DNA from: Methanocorpusculum sp. | GTDB lineage: Archaea > Halobacteriota > Methanomicrobia > Methanomicrobiales > Methanocorpusculaceae | Direction of reading: 5' to 3' | DNA: 64,000 nucleotides | Assembly: GCF_030655665.1 (NCBI RefSeq) | Contig: NZ_JAUSPQ010000008.1 | Location: 1-64,000, forward strand | In this document: in pieces, positions 8,587 to 18,218 of the stretch | Layout of the letters: the number at the start of each line of letters is the position of its first letter | Position numbering within the stretch: the first letter of the stretch is position 1 | Translations under genes and position numbers: made by a program | Notes under the pieces: generated by a model | Databases searched by the model: none | The model's input: the letters and a program-made list of their open reading frames with translations, nothing else | What the model was told of the DNA's origin: nothing

Positions 8587-8633
8587 GTGGTTTGTATTCC
8601 ACGGGTTGCTTGACTGCCTAAACAGCAGTTACC
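8587..8633 (+). promoter_or_regulatory. Structured leader upstream of gar1
   Basis: Two potential stem-loops sit just before the gar1 GTG: GTGG/CCAC (8587-8602), and a larger arm with GGT/ACC at its base and CTGC-CTAAACA-GCAG at its tip (8604-8633). They could be chance, or an RNA element controlling this RNP protein. Confidence 0.3.
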
Positions 8634-8645
8634 GAGGTTTGATTT

Positions 8646-8951
8646 GTGAAATTTGCAGGGAATGTTGTATCCCGTCTTGGGCGACGGTTGCTTATTGTTG
8701 AAAGTGATGCCGGTCAGCTCCCCCCTCTCTATACGGAGGTTGCAGATGAACAAAGCATATCTGTTGGAAAAATTGTTGACCTTTATGGGAGTGTTTCACG
8801 GCCGTATCTGACTGTTTTGTGCAGTGAGGATTCGGTTTCAGGTGTGACTGCAGGAGATAAACTGTATGTTATTGCCGAAACGAAACCAGAAAAACCCAGA
8901 AAAACTTCTTATCGCAAATATGCCGGTGAAATGCGCGTAAGCCGGCGCTAA
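8646..8951 (+). CDS. gar1: H/ACA ribonucleoprotein protein Gar1
   Basis: The 101-residue protein starts at a GTG. It has the Gar1 beta-barrel: GNVVSRLGRRLLIVES, VGKIVDLYGSVSRPYLTVL and a basic C-terminus. Archaeal Gar1 binds Cbf5 and helps substrate turnover in RNA-guided pseudouridylation. It sits directly before tfb, a common archaeal arrangement, and probably shares its promoter. A possible structured leader precedes it. Confidence 0.93.
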   Translation: MKFAGNVVSRLGRRLLIVESDAGQLPPLYTEVADEQSISVGKIVDLYGSVSRPYLTVLCSEDSVSGVTAGDKLYVIAETKPEKPRKTSYRKYAGEMRVSRR

Positions 8952-8978
8952 TCCGTAATCAAAAAGGGTCTTATAATC

Positions 8979-10001
<1,023 letters not shown>

Positions 10002-10345
10002 TCTCACGAATATTTTTCTCTCTCACCGCAGTTCTCTAGTGATGAGACCATAGAGTTAATAGGGAATTTATCCTATAGTTTAGAGATATTTCCAGGGCTC
10101 GTATATCAGGGGTAGATAGCTACGTTCGCAACGTAGATGCCGCGGGTTCAAATCCCGCCGGGTCCACTCGGTTTTTACATATCAATTTTCTCAAGGTATT
10201 TTTTGCTCTCTTTTTTTCTACACCTTTCCTTTTTCAAAAACGTTTGCGTGTGATCTCACCAACATTGCATGATCTGTTTCTTGTGTTTTTGTGTCAGAAA
10301 AAAACAGTAATGAAAAGAGTGATTTTCCGAATCTAAAAAAAAGGA
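10002..10345. other. Intergenic region around tRNA-Ala
   Basis: Besides the tRNA this stretch holds T-rich terminators after tfb (AATATTTTTCTCTCTC) and after the tRNA (several T runs at 10172-10235). I see no further coding potential before the stop of the convergent transporter gene. Confidence 0.6.
10095..10166 (+). tRNA. tRNA-Ala (CGC)
   Basis: The cloverleaf has acceptor GGGCTCG/CGGGTCC with discriminator A, D-arm sequence ATCAGGGGTAGAT, anticodon stem CTACG/CGTAG with loop TTCGCAA (anticodon CGC), and T-arm GCGGG/CCCGC around TTCAAAT. No 3' CCA is encoded. The upstream AT-rich segment (TTTATCC, then ATAGTTTAGAG) holds the probable TATA box, and a T-rich tract follows. Confidence 0.96.
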
Positions 10346-11866
10346 TTAGATGTTAACGGTTGATGCAAGTGCCCATGAAGGAAGATCGAGCGTGATGCCA
10401 AATGCCCATAATACTATCGTGAAGACGAAGATGGTGAATATCAGGATTCCTATAAAGTTTAGGAACCATCCGGCTGTGACCATATCTTTCATTTCCACAT
10501 ATTCTGTACCATAGGCGATCGCGTTTGGCGGGGTAGCTACCGGAAGCATGAATGCGAGAGATGAACAGACTGCTGCCGTCATCATAAGGACCAACGGATT
10601 CACGCAGAGAGATATTGCCGTGACCGCAAGGATAGGCATCATAACCGAAGCAATGGCCGTGTTTGAGGTAAGTTCGGTCAATAATGATACCAAAATCGCA
10701 ATGATCAGCACTACCAGAAGAATTGGAGCGCCGTTTAAGACGTCAAGGTATCCTACAATCGCCTGCGCGAGGCCGCTTTTGATAAATGCAGCCGAAAGAC
10801 ACATGCCGCCGCCAAAGAGCAGAAGAATACCCCAGGGAATACGAACTGCCCACTGCCAGTTCATCGTGTACTCCTGCTTTTTCCAACTTATGGGGAGGAA
10901 GAACAACAGAAGTGCACCGAAAATGGCAATTGTCGAATCATCGATTCCCGGAATGATCACATCGAGACCCGGAAGGGTGAATACACCGAAATCTTTGCTT
11001 TTTGCAAATATCCAGCAGAATGCTGTCAGAACAAAAACAAACAGGGTATTCTTTTCTCCGCGGGACATCGGGCCAAGCTCTTTGACCTCTTTATTCAGTG
11101 CCTCTTTTGCATTGGTGAGAATATTCGGCATCTTTCTATAGGCTACTTTTGTGAGCCAGAGCCAAATGATCAGGATCATTACAATAACGAACGGAACCCC
11201 AAACTCCATCCAGGTGAAGAAGTCGATCGGCGTACTCTGTGGGAAAATGAGTGCCATCTGTGCACTCAGAATGCCGTTTGCCGGCGTTCCGATCAGGGTC
11301 CCGATACCTCCAACACCAGCCGCGTAAGCAACGGCGAGGACAAGACAGCCGGCAAACGCTTTATGGGCCGGTTCCATATCGGCGAACACTTTTGTTGGAA
11401 GGACCGTTGCAATAATTGCGATCGCAATTGGGATCATCATCATGGCAGTGGCAGTGTTCGACATCCACATCGAAAGAAAAGCCGTCGCGATCATGAATCC
11501 GAGGATGAGGCGCTTCGGACTTGTTCCGGTGATATTGATGATTTTTAATGCGATCCTTTTATGGAGTCCCCATCTCTGCATCGACATGGCAATGATAAAA
11601 CCGCCGAGGAAGAGAAAAATAACCTTATCCGCATAGGGGACTGCCGCCTCAGCGGGTTTCAGTATTCCAAGAAGCGGAAATGCCACCAATGGTATGAGGG
11701 CTGTTGCCTCGATTGGGATAGGCTGGGTAATCCAAAAAATGGCCATCATTACGGCTACTGCGGCAGCGAGACGCGCCTGGACCGGCAAAATGGCGGGATC
11801 AATGGGAGCGATAAGCAGAATGAGAAATGCTGCTATGCCCAGTATTAACCCATAACCTTTTTTCAT
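10346..11866 (-). CDS. DASS-family (SLC13) anion/sodium symporter
   Basis: The 506-residue membrane protein has about a dozen helices. It carries both SNT signatures of divalent anion:sodium symporters, SMWMSNTATAMMM in the first half and LTSNTAIASVMM in the second, each in a re-entrant hairpin that binds sodium and the carboxylate. The N-terminus ITQPIPIEATALIPL is typical. The family carries succinate, malate, citrate or sulfate; the specific substrate cannot be read from sequence. In a methanogen, uptake of dicarboxylates for the incomplete TCA pathway is plausible. It stands alone and is divergent from aRF1. Confidence 0.92.
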   Translation of the reverse strand: MKKGYGLILGIAAFLILLIAPIDPAILPVQARLAAAVAVMMAIFWITQPIPIEATALIPLVAFPLLGILKPAEAAVPYADKVIFLFLGGFIIAMSMQRWGLHKRIALKIINITGTSPKRLILGFMIATAFLSMWMSNTATAMMMIPIAIAIIATVLPTKVFADMEPAHKAFAGCLVLAVAYAAGVGGIGTLIGTPANGILSAQMALIFPQSTPIDFFTWMEFGVPFVIVMILIIWLWLTKVAYRKMPNILTNAKEALNKEVKELGPMSRGEKNTLFVFVLTAFCWIFAKSKDFGVFTLPGLDVIIPGIDDSTIAIFGALLLFFLPISWKKQEYTMNWQWAVRIPWGILLLFGGGMCLSAAFIKSGLAQAIVGYLDVLNGAPILLVVLIIAILVSLLTELTSNTAIASVMMPILAVTAISLCVNPLVLMMTAAVCSSLAFMLPVATPPNAIAYGTEYVEMKDMVTAGWFLNFIGILIFTIFVFTIVLWAFGITLDLPSWALASTVNI

Positions 11867-11988
11867 AACTTATTTTATTGAACAGAGGATGTAATGAGCG
11901 TTACTATTTTTCATGTCAGTTTTTCCCGTGATTTCCTGACACGATGTTTAATCACCTTGTACATCTAATAATACACCACATTCTACCG

Positions 11989-12003
11989 CCGGAATATTTC
12001 CGG
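11989..12003. promoter_or_regulatory. Palindrome CCGGAATATTTCCGG upstream of aRF1
   Basis: A 15-base palindrome (CCGGAA-TAT-TTCCGG) lies 23 bases before the aRF1 start in the region divergent from the anion transporter. It overlaps where the core promoter should be, so it may be an operator or a BRE/TATA composite. Confidence 0.4.
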
Positions 12004-12025
12004 ATATTAAAGGGTTGTATATACA

Positions 12026-13312
12026 ATGGCAGAGGAACATTCCCAGCACGAAATCGAAAAAGACGAAGCAAGAAAGCGATACGAGTTCAAAAAATCACTG
12101 GAAAGGTTAGAGGAGAAAGAGGGGTCAGGAACAGAGCTGATCTCTCTTTACATCCCGCCGGACAAGCAGATCTATGACGTAACCGCCCAGCTTCGCGACG
12201 AATACGGTCAGTGTGCGAACATCAAAAGCAAACAGACGCGGTCAAACGTCCAGAGTGCTCTCTCTTCAATTCTCGCACGCCTGAAATACTTCAAAAACCC
12301 ACCGCCAAACGGCATGGCCGTCTTTTGCGGGGCAATCAATATCGGCGGCGATAAAACCGATCTGGAATCCATCATCGTCGAACCTCCGGAGGTTATCCAG
12401 ACCTACAGTTACCGATGCAGTTCAACGTTCGAACTGGAGCCGCTCAAGGCGATGCTCGATGACAAATACGTGTACGGACTTCTTGTCCTTGACCGCCGTG
12501 AAGCTTACTGGGGATTTCTCCGGGGCACCCACATCGAGCCGATCAACGGAACACACTCCACCGTTCCCGGCAAGCAGAGGAAGGGTGGTCAGTCCAGTGT
12601 TCGTTTTGAGCGTCTCAGACTGATCGCAATCCATGATTTCTACAGCAAAATCGGTGAACGCGCCTCTGCCGCCTTCCTCGCCGAGCCGAACTTCTTTGAA
12701 AAGTTCAAGGGTGTGCTGATCGGCGGTCCGATGCCGACCAAAGAGGAGTTCGCTGCGGGGAACTTCCTTCACCACGAAGTCCAGAAACGTATCATTGGTC
12801 TCTTCGACTCCTCCTATACCAATGAGTTTGGTCTGCGTGAACTCGTGGACAATGCCCAGGAAGCTCTTCGCGGCGTTGGCATAATGGACGAAAAAGCGGA
12901 GATGTCCAGATTCTTCAAAGAACTCATCAAAGAAAACGGGGCAGCAGCGTACGGTGAAGACAGTGTCAGGCTCAATTTGGAAGCAGGGGCAGTTGATACG
13001 CTCCTCCTCTCCGAAAAACTGCGAAAACTGCGGCTCACCATAAATTGCCGAAACTGTGACTATGAAGAAGTCAAGACCGTGAAGATTGAAGCCGGTAAAA
13101 AAGCAAAAGATCTGCCGTTTGGTTACTGCCCGAAGTGTCAGTCTCCGCTCATTCTTACGAAAGAAGCTGATATCATCGACGAGTTGACTGAACTTGCCGA
13201 TGCATCAAACACCAGAGTCGAGATCATATCCGAAGATTTCGAGGAGGGTGCCATGCTCTACTCTGCATTCGGCGGTATTGCAGCCGTCCTTCGCTATCCA
13301 ACAGGGATGTAA
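12026..13312 (+). CDS. prf1: Peptide chain release factor aRF1
   Basis: The 428-residue protein is the archaeal/eukaryotic-type class 1 release factor that reads all three stops. Domain 1 carries NIKS (residues 65-68), domain 2 carries the GGQ that triggers hydrolysis (187-189), and domain 3 contains a C-x2-C...C-x2-C minidomain (NCRNCD, YCPKCQ). The start is preceded by TGTATATACA, the same bases that precede S6e. The stop is followed one base later by argS, giving a two-gene translation operon. Confidence 0.98.
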   Translation: MAEEHSQHEIEKDEARKRYEFKKSLERLEEKEGSGTELISLYIPPDKQIYDVTAQLRDEYGQCANIKSKQTRSNVQSALSSILARLKYFKNPPPNGMAVFCGAINIGGDKTDLESIIVEPPEVIQTYSYRCSSTFELEPLKAMLDDKYVYGLLVLDRREAYWGFLRGTHIEPINGTHSTVPGKQRKGGQSSVRFERLRLIAIHDFYSKIGERASAAFLAEPNFFEKFKGVLIGGPMPTKEEFAAGNFLHHEVQKRIIGLFDSSYTNEFGLRELVDNAQEALRGVGIMDEKAEMSRFFKELIKENGAAAYGEDSVRLNLEAGAVDTLLLSEKLRKLRLTINCRNCDYEEVKTVKIEAGKKAKDLPFGYCPKCQSPLILTKEADIIDELTELADASNTRVEIISEDFEEGAMLYSAFGGIAAVLRYPTGM

Positions 13313-13313
13313 C

Positions 13314-14990
13314 ATGTATCGTGAATATATTGAGAAAACAATCGGCCTGCTTCGTGATGTAACAGGTCTTGATGATGTTATGATCACCGACGGGGGAGAT
13401 TATGCCGATCTCGCCTCCACCGTTTCTTTTGCGCTTGCAAAAACACAGAGAAAGAATCCTGCCCAGATCGCCGGCGAGCTTGTCGCCGCGCTTTCAGCAC
13501 GACCGGATGCAAAAGGCATCGAAGTGTCAGCCAAAGGTCCCTACATCAACTTCGTTTTTGGCGGGGATTACGTTGCTGAATCCGTTCGTGCAGCCAGGAG
13601 CCCGGATTACGGCACTCTCAACGCCAGAAATGAAAAAGTCATCATCGAACATACCAGTGCAAATCCGAATGGACCTCTGCATGTGGGGCATATCAGAAAT
13701 ACGGTGATCGGCGACACACTTGTTCGTGCGTTCCGGAAAGCCGGCTACCCGGTCGAGGCACAATATTATCTCAACGACATGGGCCGTCAGATCGCGATCG
13801 TTGCCTGGGGGGTCAAGAATCTTCATTACGACCGCCTTCCCGGAGAAAAAGGCGACGAGTTCATTGTTCGTCATTATGTTGAGGCAAACAAAATCGCGAA
13901 GGCAAAACCCGAGATCGAACCCGAGTTCGATCTGCTGATGGAAAAAATCGAAGCCGGTGATCCGGAAACCGTGAAACTCTTCCACGACTCTGTGGATATC
14001 TGTGCAGACGGAATCAAGGAGACCCTTTCTTCGATGAATGTCGTCCATGACAAATTCGTGCGTGAGACCACCTTCCTCTGGAACGGTTCGATGCAGGACG
14101 TTCTCAACAGAATCGAAAAGCTTCCGATGGCACATCACGAAGGACAGATGATGTACCTCGATCTTTCTGGAGAAGGATTTGGGAACAAATACGTTTTACG
14201 AAGAAGCAACGGGACATCCGTCTATGCGGCGCGTGACCTTGCTTTCCATCTCTGGAAAAACGGTCAGTGTGACAGAAGCATCGATGTGCTCGGCGCTGAC
14301 CACAAACTGATCGGGGCACAACTTCAGGCAACGCTGAAACTCATCGGCGAGCAGCCGCCGGAAATCGTTCACTTCGAGTTCGTTTCTCTTCCCGAAGGTT
14401 CCATGACGACCCGCGGCGGTGTTTTCATCACGGCCGATGCGTTGATCGCCGAGACAAAGAAGCGTGCGATGGAGGAGGTAACCATTCGTCGGCCGGAACT
14501 TGGTGAAGATGAGCGGAAAAAAATAGCCAACGCCGTCGCCGTCGGAGCGGTTCGCTACGATATCGTGAAAGTCTCTGCAGAAAAATCCACTGTCTTTGAC
14601 TGGAAGGAGGCTCTCGATTTCGAACGTCAGAGCGCCCCGTATATCCAGTATGCCCATGCAAGGGCCTGCTCAATTCTTGAGAAGGCGAATGCCGAAGGCG
14701 GATTTACTGAGTGTTATGCATATTCTGATGCTTACGAACTCGCTCTGGCAAAACACATCGCACAGTTCCCCTTCGTTCTCGAAAAAGTCGTAGCAGAACT
14801 TCGCCCGCATCTTCTTGCGACCTATGTTCGTGATCTCGCGGATCTTTTCAACTCCTTCTACCGGTTTGCCCCGGTTCTGAAAGCGGAAGGAAACATCCGG
14901 GATGCACGGCTTACCCTCGTGGATGCCTGCAGGAATACTCTTTATCAGGGCCTCAGCGTCCTTGGCATTGAGGCTCTGGAAAGTATGTAA
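13314..14990 (+). CDS. argS: Arginyl-tRNA synthetase
   Basis: The 558-residue class Ia synthetase starts at ATG 13314, one base after the aRF1 stop. A longer in-frame reading from 13194 would lie inside prf1 and is rejected. The HIGH motif appears as HVGH in NPNGPLHVGHIRN. The KMSKS region is the relaxed form SMTTRGG, as usual for many ArgRS. The C-terminal DALR anticodon-binding domain includes YIQYAHARACSIL and ends LSVLGIEAL. It charges tRNA-Arg; like other ArgRS it needs tRNA for activation (family knowledge). Confidence 0.98.
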   Translation: MYREYIEKTIGLLRDVTGLDDVMITDGGDYADLASTVSFALAKTQRKNPAQIAGELVAALSARPDAKGIEVSAKGPYINFVFGGDYVAESVRAARSPDYGTLNARNEKVIIEHTSANPNGPLHVGHIRNTVIGDTLVRAFRKAGYPVEAQYYLNDMGRQIAIVAWGVKNLHYDRLPGEKGDEFIVRHYVEANKIAKAKPEIEPEFDLLMEKIEAGDPETVKLFHDSVDICADGIKETLSSMNVVHDKFVRETTFLWNGSMQDVLNRIEKLPMAHHEGQMMYLDLSGEGFGNKYVLRRSNGTSVYAARDLAFHLWKNGQCDRSIDVLGADHKLIGAQLQATLKLIGEQPPEIVHFEFVSLPEGSMTTRGGVFITADALIAETKKRAMEEVTIRRPELGEDERKKIANAVAVGAVRYDIVKVSAEKSTVFDWKEALDFERQSAPYIQYAHARACSILEKANAEGGFTECYAYSDAYELALAKHIAQFPFVLEKVVAELRPHLLATYVRDLADLFNSFYRFAPVLKAEGNIRDARLTLVDACRNTLYQGLSVLGIEALESM

Positions 14991-15068
14991 CTTCAGGTAT
15001 CCGACCTGATTTTTTCTTTTTTTACCCCGATAGAATCTATTATATCCTCATCCATGCCAGTATCATTT

Positions 15069-15287
15069 ATGTCAAAAACACATGCAGGTGATGCTGTTTT
15101 GCTCCTTGAGCAGCTGACTCAGGTCGTAAATGAAGGTGACAATGATGTCAGAGAGGTCAGAATCGCGAAACTTTCGGACGCCGTTTCTGCAGCTCAGTGC
15201 TTCAATATCCCGGAGAAAAAAGAAGCCGAAGCTTTGATCAAAATTCGTGACTGGCCGAAGCTCAAAAAATATCTGGAAGATATTTAG
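15069..15287 (+). CDS. Small hypothetical helical protein
   Basis: This 72-residue protein starts at ATG 15069; ATG 15054 would add five residues. It is predicted helical and soluble, without cysteine clusters or membrane segments. The end EAEALIKIRDWPKLKKYLEDI looks like a genuine helical repeat. I do not recognise a family. Its stop overlaps the stop of the convergent moeA gene by four bases, so it has been retained in a compact context. Confidence 0.6.
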   Translation: MSKTHAGDAVLLLEQLTQVVNEGDNDVREVRIAKLSDAVSAAQCFNIPEKKEAEALIKIRDWPKLKKYLEDI

Positions 15288-16759
15288 ATTTCTGCTGCGA
15301 GGTCCAGCACTCTTCTCACTTTTTGATCAGTGATCTCTTTTTTGGTGACAAGGAGGAGATCGCCGATGGATATTGTCTGATACTCAGGGCCGCAGATCGA
15401 ACAATCCTCTCCTTTTGAGACGGATGCCAGATGGCATGATTCATTTTTCAGAAGAATGAGAGCTGATATCCCGCTTGTCGGTCCGACCCTTATCCGGATA
15501 TCTTCTTTCATGCATTTTTCAGTGAGATGTTCCAGCGATCCGCCATTGACACCGCAAATGAGGACTGTCTGATCAAGTTCTTCTTTTTCAACCAGCAGCA
15601 GTGCATCTACTACTTCGCCGGTTTCGTATCCTTCGACCCCGAGGGGAATCTGTACAATACAGTTGCTTCGGACACCGGTCATTTGTACACTTGCCCCTCT
15701 GGAGAGAGGAATCGCTGTATAATGGTCTCCGATACGCCCCGCGGCATAGAGGCTGAATTCATCAACTCCTCCGTCGGATGCGACCGGGGAACCAAGGACG
15801 ATCGGGACTGTTTTTTGCTCAGGTCCGGTCCATCCCCAGTTCTCGATCAGTGGTGAAACGAGTAATCTTAATATCGTCTGAGCGGCCAGCGGATATCCTG
15901 GAAGACCAAAGACGGGTTTCTTATTGATGATCCCGACCATTGCGGGTTTTCCCGGTTTCACAGAAATGCCGTGGAACAGCAGTTTTCCTATCTCGGAGAT
16001 CACCGATGCTGTGAAATCTTTTGTTCCGGCCGACGAACCGGCGGAGACGATAATTATATCACATTCGTCAACGGCTTTTTCCAAAGCCCCCCGAATGAGG
16101 ACCTTATTGTCTGTTACCGGAGGGTATCTGATGACATCGGCGCCAAACTGCCGTAGATACACTTCCGCCATTAATGTATTGCTCTCCACAACCTGACCGG
16201 GGGCAGGTCGTGTGCCCGGCAGAATCAGTTCTGTTCCGGTCGGGATGATCCCGATTAAAATCCGTTTGACCTTGACTGAGGTAAAACCATACGCAGCGAT
16301 CGCTCCGATATTGAACGGAAGGATCTTCGTGCCTGACGGGAGGATCAGCTGATCTTTTTTGATATCCTCGCCTGGGGGTCGGATGTTTGTTCCCGGATTG
16401 ATACTTTTCCGGATGGTGATCTTATGCAGATCCTGCTCGTCAAACCAGGCCTCTTCGACCTTTATAACCGCATCAAATCCTTTTGCAATGACATTTCCCG
16501 TGTTGACCCGCTCAAAGTTCGTGAGAGTTACCGGATTCTGGTCGCCGGCTGTTGAAGTCTCTTGAGACTGAACCGCAAATCCGTCCATTGCTGATGTAGG
16601 CACTTCCGGGACTGAGTATTTGGCATATAAGGATTCAGCGAGGATATGCCCACTGGCATAGATGAGGGGGAGATGTCTCGATCCGATAACTGGTGGGATG
16701 TTTTTGATTATTTCGACTGCTTTTTCGAGAGTGATCTGGTCAAGATAGCGTTTTACCAT
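15284..16759 (-). CDS. moeA: Molybdopterin molybdenumtransferase MoeA with truncated C-terminal binding domain
   Basis: The 491-residue protein inserts Mo or W into molybdopterin. Residues 1 to about 400 are a full MoeA: SAMDGFAVQ, the GANTRPPGED-like segment, IGIIPTGTEL, VSAGSSAGTKD and KPVFGLPGYPL. The remaining 90 residues (GSLEHLTEKCMKEDIRIRV..GISALILLKNESCHLASV..ISIGDLLLVTK) resemble the first part of the periplasmic-binding-like domain found fused to MoeA in many archaea, but the domain stops about half way. The start overlaps the end of the second moeA by seven bases. Methanogens use such cofactors in formylmethanofuran and formate dehydrogenases. Confidence 0.92.
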   Translation of the reverse strand: MVKRYLDQITLEKAVEIIKNIPPVIGSRHLPLIYASGHILAESLYAKYSVPEVPTSAMDGFAVQSQETSTAGDQNPVTLTNFERVNTGNVIAKGFDAVIKVEEAWFDEQDLHKITIRKSINPGTNIRPPGEDIKKDQLILPSGTKILPFNIGAIAAYGFTSVKVKRILIGIIPTGTELILPGTRPAPGQVVESNTLMAEVYLRQFGADVIRYPPVTDNKVLIRGALEKAVDECDIIIVSAGSSAGTKDFTASVISEIGKLLFHGISVKPGKPAMVGIINKKPVFGLPGYPLAAQTILRLLVSPLIENWGWTGPEQKTVPIVLGSPVASDGGVDEFSLYAAGRIGDHYTAIPLSRGASVQMTGVRSNCIVQIPLGVEGYETGEVVDALLLVEKEELDQTVLICGVNGGSLEHLTEKCMKEDIRIRVGPTSGISALILLKNESCHLASVSKGEDCSICGPEYQTISIGDLLLVTKKEITDQKVRRVLDLAAEI

Positions 16760-17955
16760 AAATATACCTCCACAACTTCTCCAGGTTCATATCCGTCGAG
16801 TCCTGCGGGGACTTTGATATACCCGTCACTTTTGACGAGGGTATTCAACAGACCGGATTTTCCAAGAACCGGTTCGATATCACCGTTTGGAAGAAGTTTA
16901 ACTCTGATGAGGTCGACTCTCCCTTTTTCCGAGGGAAAACTTGTTGAGATGTGGGCTTTGATGCTCCGTAATTTCTGGTTTGCTCCGGTCATTTTTCTGA
17001 GAAGAGGTGTCACGAAGAGTGTTGCGATCATATATGTTGATGTCGGGTTTCCGGGAAGACCCAAAACAGGAACATTATGTATACTTCCTATGATAGTGGG
17101 TTTTCCCGGGGATACGGACACGCCGTGAACATGGACTTTTCCCAGGGTTTTGATAACGCCTGCGGTCACATCCCGTTCATCCTTGGAGCTGCCTCCCGAC
17201 AGGATGACCAGATCACATTCTGCTGCTGCTTTGGCAAGTACCGGCTGGAGTGCATCCGCTTCGTCTTTGACGATCCCGTAGAATATCGGCTTTGCTCCAT
17301 TTTCTGTTATAAATGCCCGTAAAAGAGAGGTGTTCGTATCGCGAATTTGTCCGATGTCGGGTGTGTTTGCGGGGGTGATCAGTTCATTTCCGGTTGAGAT
17401 TATCCCAACCCGCGGGCGTTTCCTGACAAGAACCGGATCGAGTCCAAATGCAGCGAGAACGCCGGCCGTCTGTGCCGTGATTATGTGACCTGCTGAGAAT
17501 ACTTCTTCACCTTTTGAGAAATCTTCATTGTATTTCAGAACATCAAGTCCCGGATTCACTGCTCCTTTGACGAGTAGTGTTGTCCCTGCGAGTTCGACCT
17601 GCTCCTGCATTATGACTGCATCGGCTCCGTCTGGCATAACACCCCCGGTTGGAATATATTTTGCCTCTTTTTCCCCAATACTGCCTGAGTTGTTTTCGCC
17701 CATGGCTATTTTACCAACTATCTGGAGAAGGTTTGGACGTAGCTCGCCGGCTCCAAGCGTGTCTATGGAACGTACGGCATACCCGTCTTTTACCGAACGG
17801 TTAAATCCGGGAATATCTGCCGGGGAACAGACAGGTTCTGCTAAAATTCTTCCCGAGGTATTATCCAAAGAGATATGTTCAGTTGGAAGGAGTTTTGCAA
17901 GTGAAAGGAGTGTTTTTTCTGCCTCCTCGACTGATACAAGTTTGAGAAATCTCAT
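16753..17955 (-). CDS. moeA: Molybdopterin molybdenumtransferase MoeA, second copy
   Basis: The 400-residue MoeA has normal single-domain length. Motifs: GFNRSVKDGYAV at the N-terminus, IPTGGVMPDGADAV, VGIISTGNEL, ILSGGSSKDERD and VPVLGLPGNPTST in the catalytic domain, and a C-terminal barrel ending EPGEVVEVYLW. It is the first gene of the two-gene moeA unit. Archaeal pairs of MoeA are often thought to divide molybdate and tungstate insertion; which copy does which cannot be told here. Confidence 0.95.
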   Translation of the reverse strand: MRFLKLVSVEEAEKTLLSLAKLLPTEHISLDNTSGRILAEPVCSPADIPGFNRSVKDGYAVRSIDTLGAGELRPNLLQIVGKIAMGENNSGSIGEKEAKYIPTGGVMPDGADAVIMQEQVELAGTTLLVKGAVNPGLDVLKYNEDFSKGEEVFSAGHIITAQTAGVLAAFGLDPVLVRKRPRVGIISTGNELITPANTPDIGQIRDTNTSLLRAFITENGAKPIFYGIVKDEADALQPVLAKAAAECDLVILSGGSSKDERDVTAGVIKTLGKVHVHGVSVSPGKPTIIGSIHNVPVLGLPGNPTSTYMIATLFVTPLLRKMTGANQKLRSIKAHISTSFPSEKGRVDLIRVKLLPNGDIEPVLGKSGLLNTLVKSDGYIKVPAGLDGYEPGEVVEVYLW

Positions 17956-17994
17956 GCGCGTCCCTCAGAAATCATGGGTATTGTTTTGTTGTAT

Positions 17995-18018
17995 CCACTC
18001 TTCATTCATAAGGAGTGG
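17995..18018. promoter_or_regulatory. Hairpin in the moeA/fdhC intergenic region
   Basis: CCACTC-N12-GAGTGG is a 6-bp inverted repeat just upstream of the moeA pair, followed by a second one, ACGCT-N7-AGCGT, at 18028-18044. Both lie in the divergent promoter region and could serve either gene unit. Confidence 0.3.
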
Positions 18019-18110
18019 TTTTTCCAAACGCTTAATGTTAGCGTAAGATTCCTGCTGATGAGATAGGCTGTCATGGGAATAAAGTGAAAAACCAGGTGAG
18101 AATGATTTAT

Positions 18111-18124
18111 CATGATTAATCATG
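18111..18124. promoter_or_regulatory. Perfect 14-bp palindrome upstream of the first formate transporter
   Basis: CATGATTAATCATG is a perfect palindrome about 95 bases before the transporter start. Its symmetry and length suit a dimeric repressor or activator site. The regulator is not identifiable. Confidence 0.45.
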
Positions 18125-18218
18125 TCAAAAAGAAGAATTGATATATCCGTTCCTGCCTACTTAATGAGTATAATCACGTCACATTGGTTTTTCGACTGAA
18201 TTGTGAAGGGGTAAAATT

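Noticed and set aside
13194-13313. Extended N-terminus of ArgRS
   Set aside because: It lies wholly within aRF1 in another frame; the ATG at 13314 right after the aRF1 stop gives a normal ArgRS start.
17956-18218. A regulator gene between moeA and the formate transporter
   Set aside because: No open frame of useful length exists here; the region holds only promoter-like palindromes.
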